In this document: positions 1-10,340 of the stretch, piece by piece
How the letters are laid out: the number at the start of each line of letters is the position of its first letter
How positions within the stretch are numbered: position 1 is the first letter of the stretch
Program-made: the position numbers and the translations under genes
The notes under the pieces: model-generated
Database searches by the model: none
Told to the model about the DNA's origin: nothing
The model's input: the letters and a program-made list of their open reading frames with translations, nothing else
Assembly: GCA_029204225.1 (NCBI GenBank)
Contig: CM055102.1
Coordinates: 45,916,252-45,980,251 of the forward strand
Length of the DNA: 64,000 nucleotides
Direction of reading: 5' to 3'
Source: Diphasiastrum complanatum
Taxonomy: Eukaryota; Streptophyta; Lycopodiopsida; Lycopodiales; Lycopodiaceae

Positions 1-779
1 AAATAGCACACACTGCGAGAGATACTGCAAGGGTTGTGATTAATTATTGAAGATCAATAGCATTATGGTAGCCTTTATAAAATGTCTGATAAAGAAAAGC
101 TGATTTGAAAATGAATGTAACCAGCTTAACTAAGATATGCCAAAACTAAGAGCTATTCTGAAATCTATCTATCTGCCTCACGAGGAAACATCACGGCACG
201 TGTCTATTTGTAGCAGACTTGTTGAAGTCCAACGAGTTAGGGAGTCTGATAAAATTGAGGAAGCTTATGCAAATGCCAAGTGACTGCTGACAGGTAAGTG
301 ACCTTATCCTAAATGCTAGAGGGACTCAATAGGTCAAACCATTAGGAATACTGACACATAATAACAAAGACTGTTGGGGGGCTCAAGGACCAATGGACTG
401 TCCATAGATGGCGAGTAAGTCACCCTCCAAAGACACAGTCTTCAATGTCAGTATAAAGAAAGCGTCGATGCTAAAAAGTGGGAACTGCTGCAGAACAGTG
501 TACACTAAACCAAAAATTAATATTGAGAAGAAGATGACGGAAACAAGGACTTAATAGCACAGTGTATTAGTCCAGAAGCCATTAAACTGTATGTGCTGAA
601 ACAGTTGAGAACAACTTGAACTATGAACAGGTACAAGCTGTTGTGAATCACCATGCTTAATGGATGGACTGGGACTGAGAATACCGCATAGAAAGATGGA
701 CATGAACAAGAGAATCAAGGCATGCGGAAAGAACTTCATTGCATATAATAAGATCCCATGCCATCTATCAAACAATGAT
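1..779. other. No gene recognised
   Basis: This stretch holds no coding region I can support. Short reading frames over it have no recognisable domain. It lies downstream (minus sense) of the gypsy integrase fragment that follows and may be the 3' untranslated part or LTR of that element, but I found no TG...CA boundary or repeat partner. Confidence 0.4.
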
Positions 780-1136
780 TGCCACCTCAATGTAGTCAAT
801 GGCACAATTTTCCTAAGAAAAAATCTAGGCCCATCATATAGACGGGGAGACTTGCACTTTGCATCCTCAGGCAGTTGCAACTTATAAGCTATCTCACTGA
901 CCTTTTTAATAATTTGCCATGGTCCACAATACCTTGGTGATAGCTTTGCACACTTGCCAGTTCTCATCACCTTAGATTTAGGTGCCACTAGCAAAAAGAC
1001 CATATCCCCTCTCTTGAACACCCTGTATAGGCGATTTTCGGGTACGTAAGTCTCCGCTCTAGCTCAAGCCTTGGAAAGATTTTGTCGTGCTAAATCCAAC
1101 TTAGCCTGCATTTGAGTCAAGGATTCTGCAGCGCTA
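780..1136 (-). pseudogene. Ty3/gypsy integrase C-terminal fragment
   Basis: Read on the minus strand, this gives the end of a Ty3/gypsy integrase. A QAKLDLARQNLSKA-like helix comes first, followed by GDMVFLL and the GPY/F-type module (KLSPRYCGPWQIIKKV...AYKLQLP). In intact elements this region follows the DDE core and binds DNA or chromatin. The frame breaks near 1021, between the helix and the GDMVFLL block, and no catalytic core, RT or RNase H is present. It is a truncated relic. Assignment to gypsy is firm from the module order; the lineage is not resolved. Confidence 0.75.
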
Positions 1137-2976
1137 GGTACCTTCCCGACGACGTACAACTGACCAAGTTAACCCGTAATTTCATTAAGACACTATATTC
1201 TTGGTACGCCAAGTGGACTGATCACCCACATGAGCGCCAAGTGTCCTTGGACCATAATAGCTGGCAGTGGGCTTAAAGGCTTGCCTATGGATGGGAGGAC
1301 AACATTCTACACACCGGCTAGCTTGGGAGAGGAGCTTGGAGCTCTTGGCTTCTAACAGAGTTTCTCTGTACTCCTCCACGGTTTAGTCTATGACTGCATA
1401 CCTGATCTTGAACTATAGAACCGGTTTAGTCTATGACTGCATACCTGATCTTGAACTATAGAACCAACGGGAGAATAGGGATGATCCTTTGCTACAACTA
1501 GAGTTCATGACATATATCCTGGTCAGCTACAATATGGAAACATCATGTAAATCAGCCAGTGGATACATAGCATGAATAAGATCCTCGGGAAAAGCTTACT
1601 AGTTAGGGGAAGCATTTTGTCTATATGCCTCCCGCCAATTCTAAGCTCTACGTCACAAGAAGAAAACACCAAACATGATCCTAAAAGCATTGCTTTCTGG
1701 ATAGATCGCAAAATAGGACTCGAATGAGTTTAACCAGATATTTTGGTGTTCACAAAGGACCCATAATAGATAGGAATAAGAATAAGAAACGAATGAGTTG
1801 AGAATGTGCCATGAAAAAAAGTGAGTGAAAGTCGTCAACTTGTTTTCTTTCTTTTTCTTTTTGTTTTTTCAACACTTACAAAGATGATGTGGATGAAACA
1901 AACAAAAGAAAATGAAATGGTAAAAATGAAAGGAGCAGAAACACTAGCTAAAATATGGAAAAAGTGGAAATCTTAATAAGCAGATCTGAAGCACAACTGG
2001 TGTGAAAGTATGCAATAAGAAGCTATTGAGGGAGCCATCTACCCAAGTAGATCTTAGGTCAAATACGAACAGGCTGAAAAAGGGCTGCTATAAATGTGAT
2101 GAATGGATGTTGAAAAATCACTATGGAAACCCCTCAAAATAGGTGCTAGACGGCAATAGAGGTTGTCCACATGTTGCAAAAATCAGCATGCAAAAAGAGT
2201 AATAAAACTGTGACAATACCTTCAAAAGGTAGGCACATGATGTCAACGTAGGTTGTCTTTTGTCTTGCAAATCCTCGTTGAGGCAAAACCTTCAAAGTGG
2301 ATTATCTTGAATTAGAGATTTGCAATTGACGAGCTGTAAAGTTTGTTTGCACTTGTTGGTTAAGAATACAACAATGCACTAACTCAGCTTGAAATTTGAA
2401 AGATAAAGATCCACTTGGAATCTGAAACAAAATCTTATAAAACAGAAAATGGACTATTCCAATTTGACCAAAGTTTGACTTTGCAATGACTTCACTTCTA
2501 GCAAGTAAAAAAGGATAGAAATTGGATCTTAAGGCTTGTAGGACAACACAAAACATGTAAATCCCACAAAAAAAGAGGAATAGAAAAGTGCTGTTCATAA
2601 AATTTAGAAGTACTTCCTTTCACCAAAATTTTCATTTGAAATAATTTTTGAAAGAGAACTCTGATCAAGTGTGTGCCCTGATCCTTTGCTCCCAAAAGTG
2701 TGTCTATTTTCAATTTTTGTCGCTAAAATATATAAAATATTTGTCGCCAAAGTAAACAATTAGCGTTTCTGGAATCGGGATTTCTAGACATTAGAAAACG
2801 AAGAAAATGACTTTGCAAGGGTGTCTAACTGCTAGGAAACAATGCAACTCACAAGTCACTAGTTATCATGAAAAATGTCTATTGAGGGATAGAGAGAAAA
2901 ATTGGCTAGAGAACAAAGAATTTCTAGAGAGAATCAAAATAACAATCACAGAAGGTAGGAAAGTGCTTTGATAGTA
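1137..2976. other. Intergenic, no gene recognised
   Basis: AT-rich sequence without a supportable gene. It contains a perfect 43-bp tandem duplication (1380-1465, listed separately). Short frames between 1185 and 2713 have no recognisable domain. Confidence 0.5.
1380..1465. repeat. Perfect 43-bp tandem duplication
   Basis: Two identical, directly adjacent 43-bp copies (1380-1422 and 1423-1465), each beginning GGTTTAGTCTATGACTGCAT. With no mismatch the duplication must be recent, or an assembly artefact. Confidence 0.9.
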
Positions 2977-3850
2977 TGTTAGGAACACAATCACATATAT
3001 TGATGTCAATGAAGCATAAAGAGACAACACATGAAGCAAATGATAGTTTCCTCTACAAGAATGATCAAAGGCATCACATAATATGCATGGCTAAAGCCTT
3101 ACAAGTAGTAGCAATGAGTTCTTTCACAAAGAGCTCAAGCAATACCAAATGAATGAGCTAAGAAATGAATATTTCTAATGCCTATCTATAGTCCCTTGAG
3201 GAATCCTAGAAACAACATTCAAATCATAAAGGTGGCAAAACTTTTAGAGGGAAAATAGTGCGCCGTCCTATAAGACCCCCATAAATACCTAACAAAAGTT
3301 GAAAAAGAGCCCTAGGGCGGCCTGTACATGAATAGAAGGGCATGTGGCCAACATAATGAATAAAAGTGGCAAGTTGTGAGGCATGACCATATTGCGAGAG
3401 GCACCAATGATCGTGCTAGATGGACTAGACGTCCATAACAATCTCGATACAATGTATATTTTCCATTTTGAACTTCTGGATAGCATAATTAGGTCCATTT
3501 AAATTTATGTACTGGCACTAGCCCCTAACTAGTATACCCTTACGTATTGGGCCATTACCATTAAGGGCATGTCCTTGTGGCACCCAAGTACCCTAAATTG
3601 CCTTGCCCTAGTCGCTAGCAGATGTCACTAAGGGCCTCTAGATAGAATACACAGGGGTGCCATTTGCTCATTAGGTAGCTTATGATATTGGTTACTTTCT
3701 TAGTCCTAACTAGGTTTCAGCTATCCATGGCTTGTAGGGCTATGCTAATGTTCATTTTGATGCATCTATGCTATTCTTGTAGGGATTAGTCTTTGCTGCC
3801 TCATATATGATCTTTATGCTTCATTGATGCTAAAATTTGTGATTCAGTTC
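2977..3850 (+). mobile_element. Possible LTR preceding a primer-binding site
   Basis: A tRNA-Met primer-binding site begins at 3857, so an LTR should end just before it, near the CA at 3849-3850. A TGTTAGGAACAC start at 2977 is one possible 5' limit. No second copy is in the window, so the left boundary is a guess. The interval has no coding region. Confidence 0.35.
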
Positions 3851-3856
3851 ATAACT

Positions 3857-3868
3857 TGGTATCAGAGT
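3857..3868 (+). other. Primer-binding site (tRNA-iMet type)
   Basis: TGGTATCAGAGT matches 11 of 12 bases of the plant initiator-tRNA-Met primer site used by most plant LTR retrotransposons. Its strand shows that a plus-strand element began here. Confidence 0.7.
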
Positions 3869-4458
3869 ACTTTCCTGCCTTGGTGGGATTACTAGTTTTC
3901 GGATCTTCAATTTTCTTTGGCAGATCTTTAGTGGAAAGTTAGTGGAAGCATATCCGCTGAACTTGGCGGCAAAAAAAGAAAATATTTTTTTAGCGGATTA
4001 TTTTTAGTGGCTATGTAAAACCAAACAAAGATAAAAGATTCTCAAACAAGAAAGTCGGCTAGACATAGGCCCCAAAAAATGAGCAAGGTAGTTCAAACTG
4101 TGGCAGCAAAGAGGGTGACGCAATGGCTAGAACATAGGCCAAAAACTAGCAAAAAATTGCTAATGAAATATGTGTCGAACTCACCTCCAAATTGTGCGCT
4201 AGGGAGAACGGAAAGTACTGCCTTGTAAAACCAGCAAATGACGTTGTAAATAACCTCAAAAATATGGTGATGCAACCCCCAAAAAAACTGTCAAAAACAA
4301 GCAAACAAATGCTGATAAAAAAGATCCAAAACGTCCTCCAAATAAGGCACTAGATAGTGCAATAGGTACCGCTCAGAAAATCTGCCAAAATCGTTGCAAA
4401 AAAAGATATCGGCCGCTAATCGTGGAAATGCAGTCTAGGCATGCCGCGGCCGAGCAAG

Positions 4459-4680
4459 AATGGCGTTCTTCAACCCAGTCGTGGTCCACACTCCTGTATC
4501 CCATGTTCAACCCGAAATTCTTTTGAGAGAAAAGGACCGATATCCCGACGTTGTTTTTTCATGGTTGGATCGGTAGAATAGCCATTTTTCCATGCACGAT
4601 CCGCTTGACAACATGAAGATCGCTACTGCCCTTATGTTTTTACTTGGTAAGGCGTACACATGGTGGCTTACAAGACATTT
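4459..4680 (+). pseudogene. Retrotransposon gag fragment (Retrotrans_gag-like)
   Basis: An ATG at 4459 opens a frame that, apart from one in-frame TAG after SWLDR, reads into DPLDNMKIATALMFLLGKAYTWWLT. This is the A..YL.G.A..WW signature of the gag domain of gypsy-type elements. It lies about 600 bp downstream of the plus-strand primer site at 3857, the expected position for gag. The frame is lost at about 4690, where a minus-strand copia piece begins. It is the only coding remnant of this plus-strand element. Confidence 0.55.
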
Positions 4681-5363
4681 GATAGTAGTTTGAATTGAAC
4701 ATGTTGGAACTTCAATCTTATAGTGCCTTCACCTTCGATAATATGTGTACTATCGTCACCAAAATGAACGAATTTCTTTGTACTGTAAGGTGTATAGGAG
4801 TGAAAATGCTCACGATGACTGGTCGTATGTTGAGTAGCTCCAGAATCAAGAAACCAAGAATCATATAGTGTGCTCAGGATTTTCCATACTTCTTTCAAAG
4901 TTTGAGCTTTACTTCTTTGGAAGTTTGAGCTTTACGTCATATGGTGCGCTCAGGATGTCCCATACTTCTGATATATTGAGAATGATAAGCGCAAAAACTT
5001 TACCATCCTTCGATTTCCTTTTAGAGTCGGCGCTGTCGTCTTCAAGCTTCAATTCAATACCTGTGACAACAACCCACAACTCATTGGCAATTAACAAGGT
5101 TTTTATCTTAAATTTCTACACATAGTAATTGGATCTTGTCTGCTATGAGACCGACTTTATTTTGAGAATCCATCTGGAAATTAGTCCGTCGAAAAATCGA
5201 TGACTTAAGAATAAATAGATACCGTGTGACGCTACAATTGGAAATCAATTATCCGATACTGAAATTTGATACCACCCTTTCGAAGATTACGAGCACATGT
5301 GCTCTGATAATAGGTATGACTTTGATACTATGAAGAGTATCTAATAATAGAGCTCTGATGCCA

Positions 5364-5820
5364 TGTTGGAAGAAGGAAAGAAGATTCGATAGTGATTAAG
5401 TCAAAATTGAAAGACGTACTATTGAGCGCAGCAGAATGATCCTTCTTCTAATGTATGACTATGCCTATCATAAATCAAACAAAGCTATCATGACAATCGT
5501 CACGTTCAATCTTTTAGTAGCTAACTTTGAAATCATTAGCACTAAAGTGATTTCATAGCCAAACAATCATAGAATGAAGCGATGTATAGAATATTGCAGC
5601 ATCAAACTAAACAATGGGAGATTTATCAGCTACTAAGAACTACAGAGAAGCATGCATACATTCCGACATAATACTGAACGCAAATGGATGTAGATTAAAG
5701 ATCGATTATTCGGATGAATCACCATCCGATAGTGAATAATCCAACACTCCGAGAGATGAATACTCTCTATCCATAGCTTCTCTCCGAGAGATGAATACTC
5801 TCTATCCATAGCTTCTCCCA
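5364..5820 (-). repeat. 5' LTR of copia element B
   Basis: The inner end is set by the adjoining primer site: in minus sense the LTR ends ...CTTCCAACA at 5364. The outer end (TGGGAGAAGC at 5820) is inferred from where recognisable flanking copia coding stops. It includes a perfect 35-bp tandem duplication. No partner LTR is in the window. Confidence 0.5.
5747..5816. repeat. Perfect 35-bp tandem duplication
   Basis: Two identical 35-bp copies (5747-5781, 5782-5816) starting CTCCGAGAGATGAATACTCT lie head to tail at the outer edge of the element B LTR. Confidence 0.9.
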
Positions 5821-7090
5821 TAGATCGGAGTCTGACTGATTGAGTGCTTCTTCAATAGTAGTCGGCTCTCAAATGTGATAACAAGCAAATTCATCGATAT
5901 ACCTGTTAGGTGGTCCGTGATCTCTTGTCGATCTTCTGGGAGACGAATGAGGCTTATAATCATTCCCTTGGTTTTGTTGCTGAGCTGCAACATTTCCTTC
6001 TGATCCACTATTGATAAGTTGTTCGCCTGAAGTTGACGCATTCGGACCTTCGATAGGAATAGTCGAGTCGAAAATAGGAGTGTTTGATAGTTCGACTTTA
6101 TAAGCTTTGCCCTTGCTTTTGAGATTGACATAGTTTCACTGTATCACGATTCGATGCTCATCGAATAGCGATTTCAATTCAAATCCGATTCAACCGATTC
6201 AAATTGGATTTTCTTGGAATTTGGAATTTTCGAATATCCGAATTAGATTTTTTGGAATTCGGCCGATTTAAATCTCTAAATCGGATGTTTGGTTGTGAGA
6301 AAAGCCTAATTTATATGGAATTTGGAATCTTTAATGCTTATAATTCAGTCATGATATCTATTATCATTCTAAATTCTAGATAGATCTACAAAAAAAGTTT
6401 TGAAACGCTAAAACCGATTCGCCAATTTGAAAACCCTAGGACCGAATGGAAAAGGTCGAATAAAGACGATATCTCGGCTGGTGAATATCCTCGATTCAAC
6501 GTGATTGTACAACTTATAAGCTTTATCTAAAATCGTATAACCAATGAAAATGGATTTGATACTATGGGAGTCCAGCTTCTTCTTGATCTTCTGCGGTATC
6601 TGTGCATAGGCAATACATTCAAAACTCTAAGGTTCGATAGTGAAGGTTTGGAGCTTGTCCAAACTTCATAAGGTGTTTTGTTTGAGAGTTCTTTAGTCGA
6701 GCATCTGTTCTGACTATAAGCTGTAGTGGAAAGAACTTTAGCTCAGAAGAATTTAGGCTATGTCGTGTGAGCAAGCATACACTTAGCCGCTTCGACTAAG
6801 GTTCGATTCTTTCTCTCAGCAAGTCCATTCGACCGAGGCGAATAAGAAGTAATGAATCGTTGCTCAATGTCTTTGTTAAGGCTATACTCCTTGAATTTGG
6901 TTAAGGTGTATTCTCTCCCATTGTTTGACCTCAGTGCTTTGATTCTTTTACCGGTTTTGAAATCTGCACACTCCTTGAATTGTTTGAAAAGGTTGAAAGC
7001 CTCCGATTTCTGCTTAATTAAATAAACAGCTGTTCTTCTTGAAAATTCGTCAATAAAGGTAATAATGTACTTTGCACCAAGCAACGACAT
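5821..7090 (-). pseudogene. Ty1/copia integrase core and post-integrase fragment
   Basis: From 7090 downward the minus strand encodes a copia integrase core. FIDEFSRR carries the first catalytic Asp, ALRSNNGREY is the second block (the usual D of SDNGGEY is changed to N), and NGLAERKNRTLVEA carries the Glu. A frameshifted stretch with TPYEVW continues to about 6480, and 6131-5802 holds the low-complexity linker before RT. It begins abruptly at 7090 in the middle of another copia's post-integrase region and ends at 5820 where the LTR of element B starts. It is therefore a fragment trapped between two others. The missing Asp and the frameshifts make it dead. Confidence 0.8.
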
Positions 7091-7099
7091 CTAAATGAA

Positions 7100-7822
7100 C
7101 AATATCTAGAACATCTTTTGTTGCATGCTTATGATTCGATCTAAAAGGAATCCTAGTCTGCTTTCCATAGCCAACAAAGATGCACTTAACTCCTTTATCA
7201 TCAAGTTTGGATCGAAGCTTATCGGGAATGATAGAATAAGCCGTGCAACCAAAGATGGGAAAGTGAGAAACCTTGGGCTTCTTACCATACCAAACTTCAG
7301 ATTTTGCCTTCATAGGATGAATCCAAGTAAATGTAGAAAGGTCATCAATAAAAGTAACAAAGTACTTACACCTTCCAATGGATTCAGTCCTCATTGGACC
7401 AAACATATCACTATGAACCAAATCGAACTTGCCACGAACTCGAATAGTTTCATCAATTGGAAAAGCTTGCCTTTGCAATTTTCCAAGTATGCATCCTTCG
7501 CATACATGTCCTTCGGGATGCTCAATATTAGGAATGTCTTCAACCATATTGAATCTCTTCAACATCTTCAAGCTAGCAAAGTTGAGATGTCCATACCTAG
7601 CATGCCATAATTCAGCCAACTTCAAAGAATGTGAACTTGATGCAACAAGACAAGATGATGAAGCCCTTCGCTCATAGGTATCCATAAGCAATGATCATGA
7701 GAGATCTCTTTGGGACTTTGATAAGACATTTGTCTTCTTTGAACTCCACCACCATGCCTTGGTTCATAATAGTAGAGACCGAAATGAGATTCTCTTGATT
7801 CCTGGAACATTAAGTACGTCAC
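7100..7822 (-). pseudogene. Copia GAG-pre-integrase / integrase with core deletion (element A)
   Basis: LWHARYGHLNFASLKML and CEGCILGKLQRQAF give the HHCC zinc-binding domain. HSDMFGPMRTESIGRCKYFVTFIDDLSTFTW holds the first catalytic Asp region. After HPMKAKSEV the frame jumps without a stop to WYGKKPKVSHFPIFGCTAY and GVKCIFVGYGKQT, which normally lie about 100 residues downstream. The second Asp and the Glu are gone. The frame remains open across the deletion, and at 7100 it runs into the neighbouring copia piece. Confidence 0.8.
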
Positions 7823-8059
7823 TTCTCAACACCTTGAACTTTGCTTCCATCATGCACTTTCACAAGCTTTGTGAAGACCTCTTTGCGATAAGTCATATGA
7901 CGTGTGGCACCGCTATCAATCACCCATTAAAAAGATGAAAAAACAGCAACTTGTAAAGCTGAAGATGTGTTCTTCTTGGCTGAAAAACCAACAAGAGATG
8001 AAGTGGTAGAAGTCTCATCTTGAGGAGAGATGAGAGTATAAGTGACAAAAGCATAATCA

Positions 8060-8940
8060 TTATTGAAAAATCATCCTTTTCTTCAAATTGTTGCTCCAAA
8101 GTAATGATTCCTGCACTTGTATCATTACCTCTTTCTTTTTCCTTTGCAAGCCTCTTCCTACATTCTTTGATGTACTTCTTGCAATAGTGGCACTTACCCT
8201 CCTTCTTGGAGCCTTGTCCTTGATCTTGAGCTTCCTTAGGTTTTTGATCACCTTTGGAAGTGTTGGGGTTGGATGAAGGCTTCCTTTCCACTTGCCTTTA
8301 CCTTTGCCTTTCACAAATAAAGCTTGATCCTATTGCTCACCACCACCAAATTTGATTTGTGTTTGCTCCTCCTGAAGAAGCAAGCCAACAAGTTCATCAA
8401 AGGAGATTTGTTGTGCCCTAAGAGAAATGCTCAATGATGACACAAATGGAAGGTAAGAATCAGGAAGAGAGTTGAGAGTAATAGATACAAATTGTGAGTT
8501 CTCAATTACCTCATCTATGTTGAAGCTCCTCTCAAAGATCTTGATCTTCGTCAAGTGGTTCGTAAGCAAATTACCTTCTTGCATCTTCAAGATAGAAAGT
8601 TGATTTCGAAGATAGACCACTTTTGCCGCATTCTTTACTTGAAACATCTTGGCAAGAGTCTCCCAAGCACTTTTGGAAGTCTTGCAAGCCCTAATATGTG
8701 GAGGGATATTTTCTCTTCACTGATAATGCAATGACAGATTGTGCTTGTGTATCTCGTCGATCCCACTTCTTTTGCTCTTCGGAAGACACGTTGTTGATGA
8801 AGTAGTTTTTAGTTGGTGTAGTGAGCCAAGGTAGGTGGCCTCTCTTCCTCACCATTAACTACTTCCCATAAACCTTTCGGAATAAGAAGGTTCTTAATCA
8901 TGTAGCACCACAAAGAATAGATTGTGCATCCAACCTATCT
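8060..8940 (-). pseudogene. Copia gag (element A)
   Basis: The minus strand encodes a UBN2-type copia gag. A block around LWEVVNGEEERPP is followed by KVVYLRNQLSILKMQEGNLLTNHLTKI, then the SLPDSYLPFVSSLS and LLLQEEQ motifs, and a zinc knuckle near 8190. The knuckle reads CHYCKKYIKEC, a shortened form that has lost the usual G-H spacing, so it would not bind zinc normally. Several frameshifts and stops separate the parts. The order and position below the primer site place it as gag of element A. Confidence 0.75.
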
Positions 8941-9372
8941 TCATTAAATAAAGAACCGATTGAATGAAGTTAACACCAAAACTAGGTTTGTGGCCGAAAA
9001 CGAGTGCACAATACATGCACGTATAGGGCAGATGGTAGTGCCCTCTTGCAAGCTAGCCAACTCGAAAATTTTAGCAAGAAATTTGTAAAAAACACATGTA
9101 TCTTAGATGGGCAATCCTACAAACAAGTGGATCTGAAAATTTCAGCATGTATTAGACTTAAAAAACACATGCAAATGGCTTGAGCATGGGCGCCCTATGA
9201 CAAACCCTCAAAGTAGAGGGAGCGTCCTCCTTTTTCTTGAAAAAAAAGCTATTAAAATACGAACAGATCTTCACTTGCAAAAATCAGCCATTTGCTGATT
9301 TTCTGTTACTGAAAGAGAAGATGATAGCTTCTTGTAGGGCGCCCTCCTGTGAGCAATCTGAATACCTAACGT

Positions 9373-9385
9373 GGCTCTGATACCA
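9373..9385 (-). other. Primer-binding site of copia element A
   Basis: The minus strand reads TGGTATCAGAGCC, a full 13-base match to the primer site for plant initiator tRNA-Met. It directly abuts the LTR end. Confidence 0.9.
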
Positions 9386-9660
9386 TGTAGGAAATAGAAC
9401 CCAAAGGATCCAGGATCTTAATTATTCAATCGCACAAAGCATTCCAAAGAGAAAGAGAGAGATGGCTGGTCGCCCTCCTGTAAATACTCGTGGAATTCCA
9501 AGAGAATAGTTATTGCTTACAATTGTAAAATACAAAGGAAATGCACACATATATATATCCTTCCAAATGACTATCTAACTTCTAATAGATGACTATCTAA
9601 CTTCTCCTACAAGTTACTTTCAAAAAAATAAGGTACCCCCAAATGTCAAGTTGGGGTACA
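9386..9660 (-). repeat. 5' LTR of copia element A
   Basis: On the plus strand the segment starts TGTAGGAAATAG directly after the primer site and ends GGGGTACA, giving TGTA/TACA inverted termini. Its length of 275 bp is usual for a copia LTR. The inner limit is firm because of the primer site. The outer limit rests only on the matching termini. Confidence 0.6.
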
Positions 9661-10104
9661 TAATGTCATAATGAGGCCTAGTGGACCCACGAGTCCCTAC
9701 TATGTAAAAACATAAGAACTTAACTAACTCTAAGTTTAATAGGCCTAATGGAGGTGAATAAACCATGGTTACAGAACTCTCGACCTTTTGGGTCAAAGTA
9801 ACCTATGGTATTACATCATTTCCATTTACATAAATTAATAGTCCCGCTGGTGACACGTGACCATCTAGGATGGTGACGTGTGGCACTAAGACATCGATAA
9901 TGCAAGACCTGCATCCTGCCCCTTGCGAGGCCGTTACTTAAGGGCGTACCGTTATAGTACATAACCCCCCCCCCCCCAACACCCCACCCCAATAAAAACT
10001 TCCTTCTATGGGAGAACGTCCTCCTTTTCCTAGGTGTCCTCATCATCTGACCTACCTTTCCAAAAAAAAAAAAAAAATCAGATGTTCAAAAATCAAACGA
10101 TTTC
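9661..10104 (-). other. Probable truncated LTR of a gypsy element
   Basis: Downstream (minus sense) of the gypsy integrase tail there is a purine-rich tract followed by TGTTGGGGGG at about 9978, a plausible start of a 3' LTR. A C homopolymer (about 9965-9978 on the plus strand) lies at that point. The LTR has no second copy here, so its far end is unknown. Confidence 0.35.
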
Positions 10105-10245
10105 TCAGTTGATGACGTCCTCCAATAACACTAGATCATCTTCCGGAATAAGGTTGTCCTTTCCACCAAGTCGTTCCTTTAAACGACTCACGTGGAATAC
10201 AGGATGAATTGTAGTTCTAGTTCTAGTCGGTAAGCGGACTGGAAA
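10105..10245 (-). pseudogene. Ty3/gypsy integrase C-terminal tail
   Basis: The minus strand reads LPTRTRTTIHPVFHVSRLKERLG then DNLIPEDDLVLLE, the HPVFHVS.L block that ends the integrase of many plant gypsy elements before a chromodomain or the stop. Only this last portion is recognisable; upstream the sequence has no integrase core. Confidence 0.7.
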
Positions 10246-10340
10246 AACATTTGTAGCGTTCCGATCTAGAACGCTTTGGGATCCCGAAATTGTTCCAGAA
10301 CGAGCGTTTTGGAATGCTCCCGGAACACAGTGCATCTATG

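Larger units (their letters stand above)
4668..5820 (-). mobile_element. Truncated Ty1/copia element B (LTR, primer site, gag start, protease)
   Basis: Reading down the minus strand: an LTR (5820-5364), a primer site TGGCATCAGAGC (5363-5352, one mismatch to tRNA-iMet), a gag start near 5173 (MDSQNKVG...), a frameshifted gag piece (5097-4909, ANELWVVVTG), and a protease start (4898-4668, WFLDSGATQHTTSHREHF) with the catalytic DSG. Everything after the protease is missing. A 76-bp partial duplication (copies at about 4861 and 4937) blurs the gag-protease join. The upper end abuts the post-integrase region of another copia, so B probably inserted there. Its 3' end was then lost. Confidence 0.7.
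7091..9660 (-). mobile_element. Truncated Ty1/copia element A (5' LTR to post-integrase)
   Basis: Order on the minus strand: 5' LTR (9660-9386), tRNA-iMet primer site (9385-9373), gag (about 8940-8060), protease relic (about 7950-7700), GAG-pre-integrase and integrase N-terminus (7691-7320), then directly the post-integrase region (7310-7100). The integrase core between the first Asp block and GKKPKVSHFPIFG is absent, so an internal deletion removed it. RT and RNase H are not found, and the element stops at the junction with the copia piece at 7090. No 3' LTR was seen. Confidence 0.8.

Noticed and set aside
3857-3868. tRNA-Met-like sequences as possible tRNA genes
   Set aside because: Each is only a 12-13 base match to the tRNA 3' end without a cloverleaf, and sits at an LTR end, so they are primer-binding sites.
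7125-7610. 161-codon plus-strand frame
   Set aside because: It is the antisense of the copia integrase region, which has clear homology on the minus strand.
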